A DNA stretch of 6,273 nucleotides from Bacteroidota bacterium (GTDB lineage: Bacteria > Bacteroidota > Bacteroidia > Bacteroidales > UBA1556), in the NCBI GenBank assembly GCA_003648395.1, contig QMPB01000291.1, forward strand, positions 1 to 6,273. Reading direction: 5' to 3'. Numbering within the stretch: position 1 is the stretch's first letter; every line of letters starts with the position of its first letter. Of this stretch, positions 6,125 to 6,273 are shown one piece after another. The notes below the pieces were generated by a model. That model saw only the letters and a list, made by a program, of their open reading frames with translations, did not search any database and was not told where the DNA came from. A program made the position numbers and the translations under genes.

Positions 6125-6273
6125 ATGAGAAAGATAAAGAACGCATTAGTTTCCGTTTTTCACAAGAATGGATTGGAAGAAATTCTTAAAACCTTAAGTC
6201 AGTTGGGTGTTGAATTATATTCTACTGGTGGAACATATAATTATATTGAGAAATTAGGTATTTCTGCACATAA
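6125..6273 (+). CDS. purH: PurH (AICAR transformylase / IMP cyclohydrolase), 3'-truncated by the window edge
   Basis: Bifunctional enzyme for the last two steps of de novo IMP synthesis: formylation of AICAR with 10-formyl-tetrahydrofolate, then ring closure to IMP, in the cytoplasm. Only the first 49 codons of about 510 are present, with no stop before the window end. They match the N-terminal MGS-like IMP cyclohydrolase domain: KIKNALVSVFHKNGLEEI (residues 3-20), then LGVELYSTGGTYNYIEKLGI (28-47) with the conserved STGGT phosphate-binding segment. The start is the first ATG of the frame and puts the conserved KIKNAL at residue 3, as in relatives. It is preceded by an A/T-rich leader without a Shine-Dalgarno sequence. 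A separate MGS-domain protein (methylglyoxal synthase) is possible from the fold alone, but the sequence pattern favours PurH. Confidence 0.93.
   Translation, partial: MRKIKNALVSVFHKNGLEEILKTLSQLGVELYSTGGTYNYIEKLGISAH

Overview
The window is a low-GC, A/T-biased stretch carrying five genes, all on the + strand. It looks like Bacteroidota (Bacteroidetes). The reasons are the seryl- and tyrosyl-tRNA synthetase sequences, the signal peptide ending in KA|Q, a promoter element matching the Bacteroidota -7 consensus TAnnTTTG, the lack of Shine-Dalgarno sequences before most starts, and the period-7 A/T-rich repeats and TTTGCG-type repeats between genes. I cannot place it below phylum with confidence.

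Layout: 1-1074 is serS (seryl-tRNA synthetase), cut at its 5' end by the window edge. After a 65-base gap, 1140-2960 encodes an exported tetratricopeptide-repeat (TPR) protein, possibly co-transcribed with serS. A 384-base intergenic region (2961-3344) has no gene but holds short palindromes, a triple 8-base repeat, and a period-7 repeat that runs up to the next start codon. 3345-4277 encodes a FemAB/GNAT-fold acyl- or aminoacyltransferase-like protein. A 332-base intergenic region (4278-4609) holds a second period-7 tract, the clearest promoter in the window (TATATTTG at 4421-4428), an 11-codon leader ORF ending in a Tyr codon, and an inverted-repeat-rich leader. 4610-5902 is tyrS (tyrosyl-tRNA synthetase). 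A strong hairpin follows at 5940-5968, and the first 49 codons of purH run off the 3' edge from 6125.

Three of the genes are housekeeping (two class-defining tRNA synthetases and a de novo purine biosynthesis enzyme). The TPR protein and the transferase-like protein are less defined. Nothing indicates a mobile element, phage, CRISPR array or defence system. The main interest is in the non-coding DNA: two 7-base-period tracts and the unusual tyrS leader. I found no convincing new multi-gene system.
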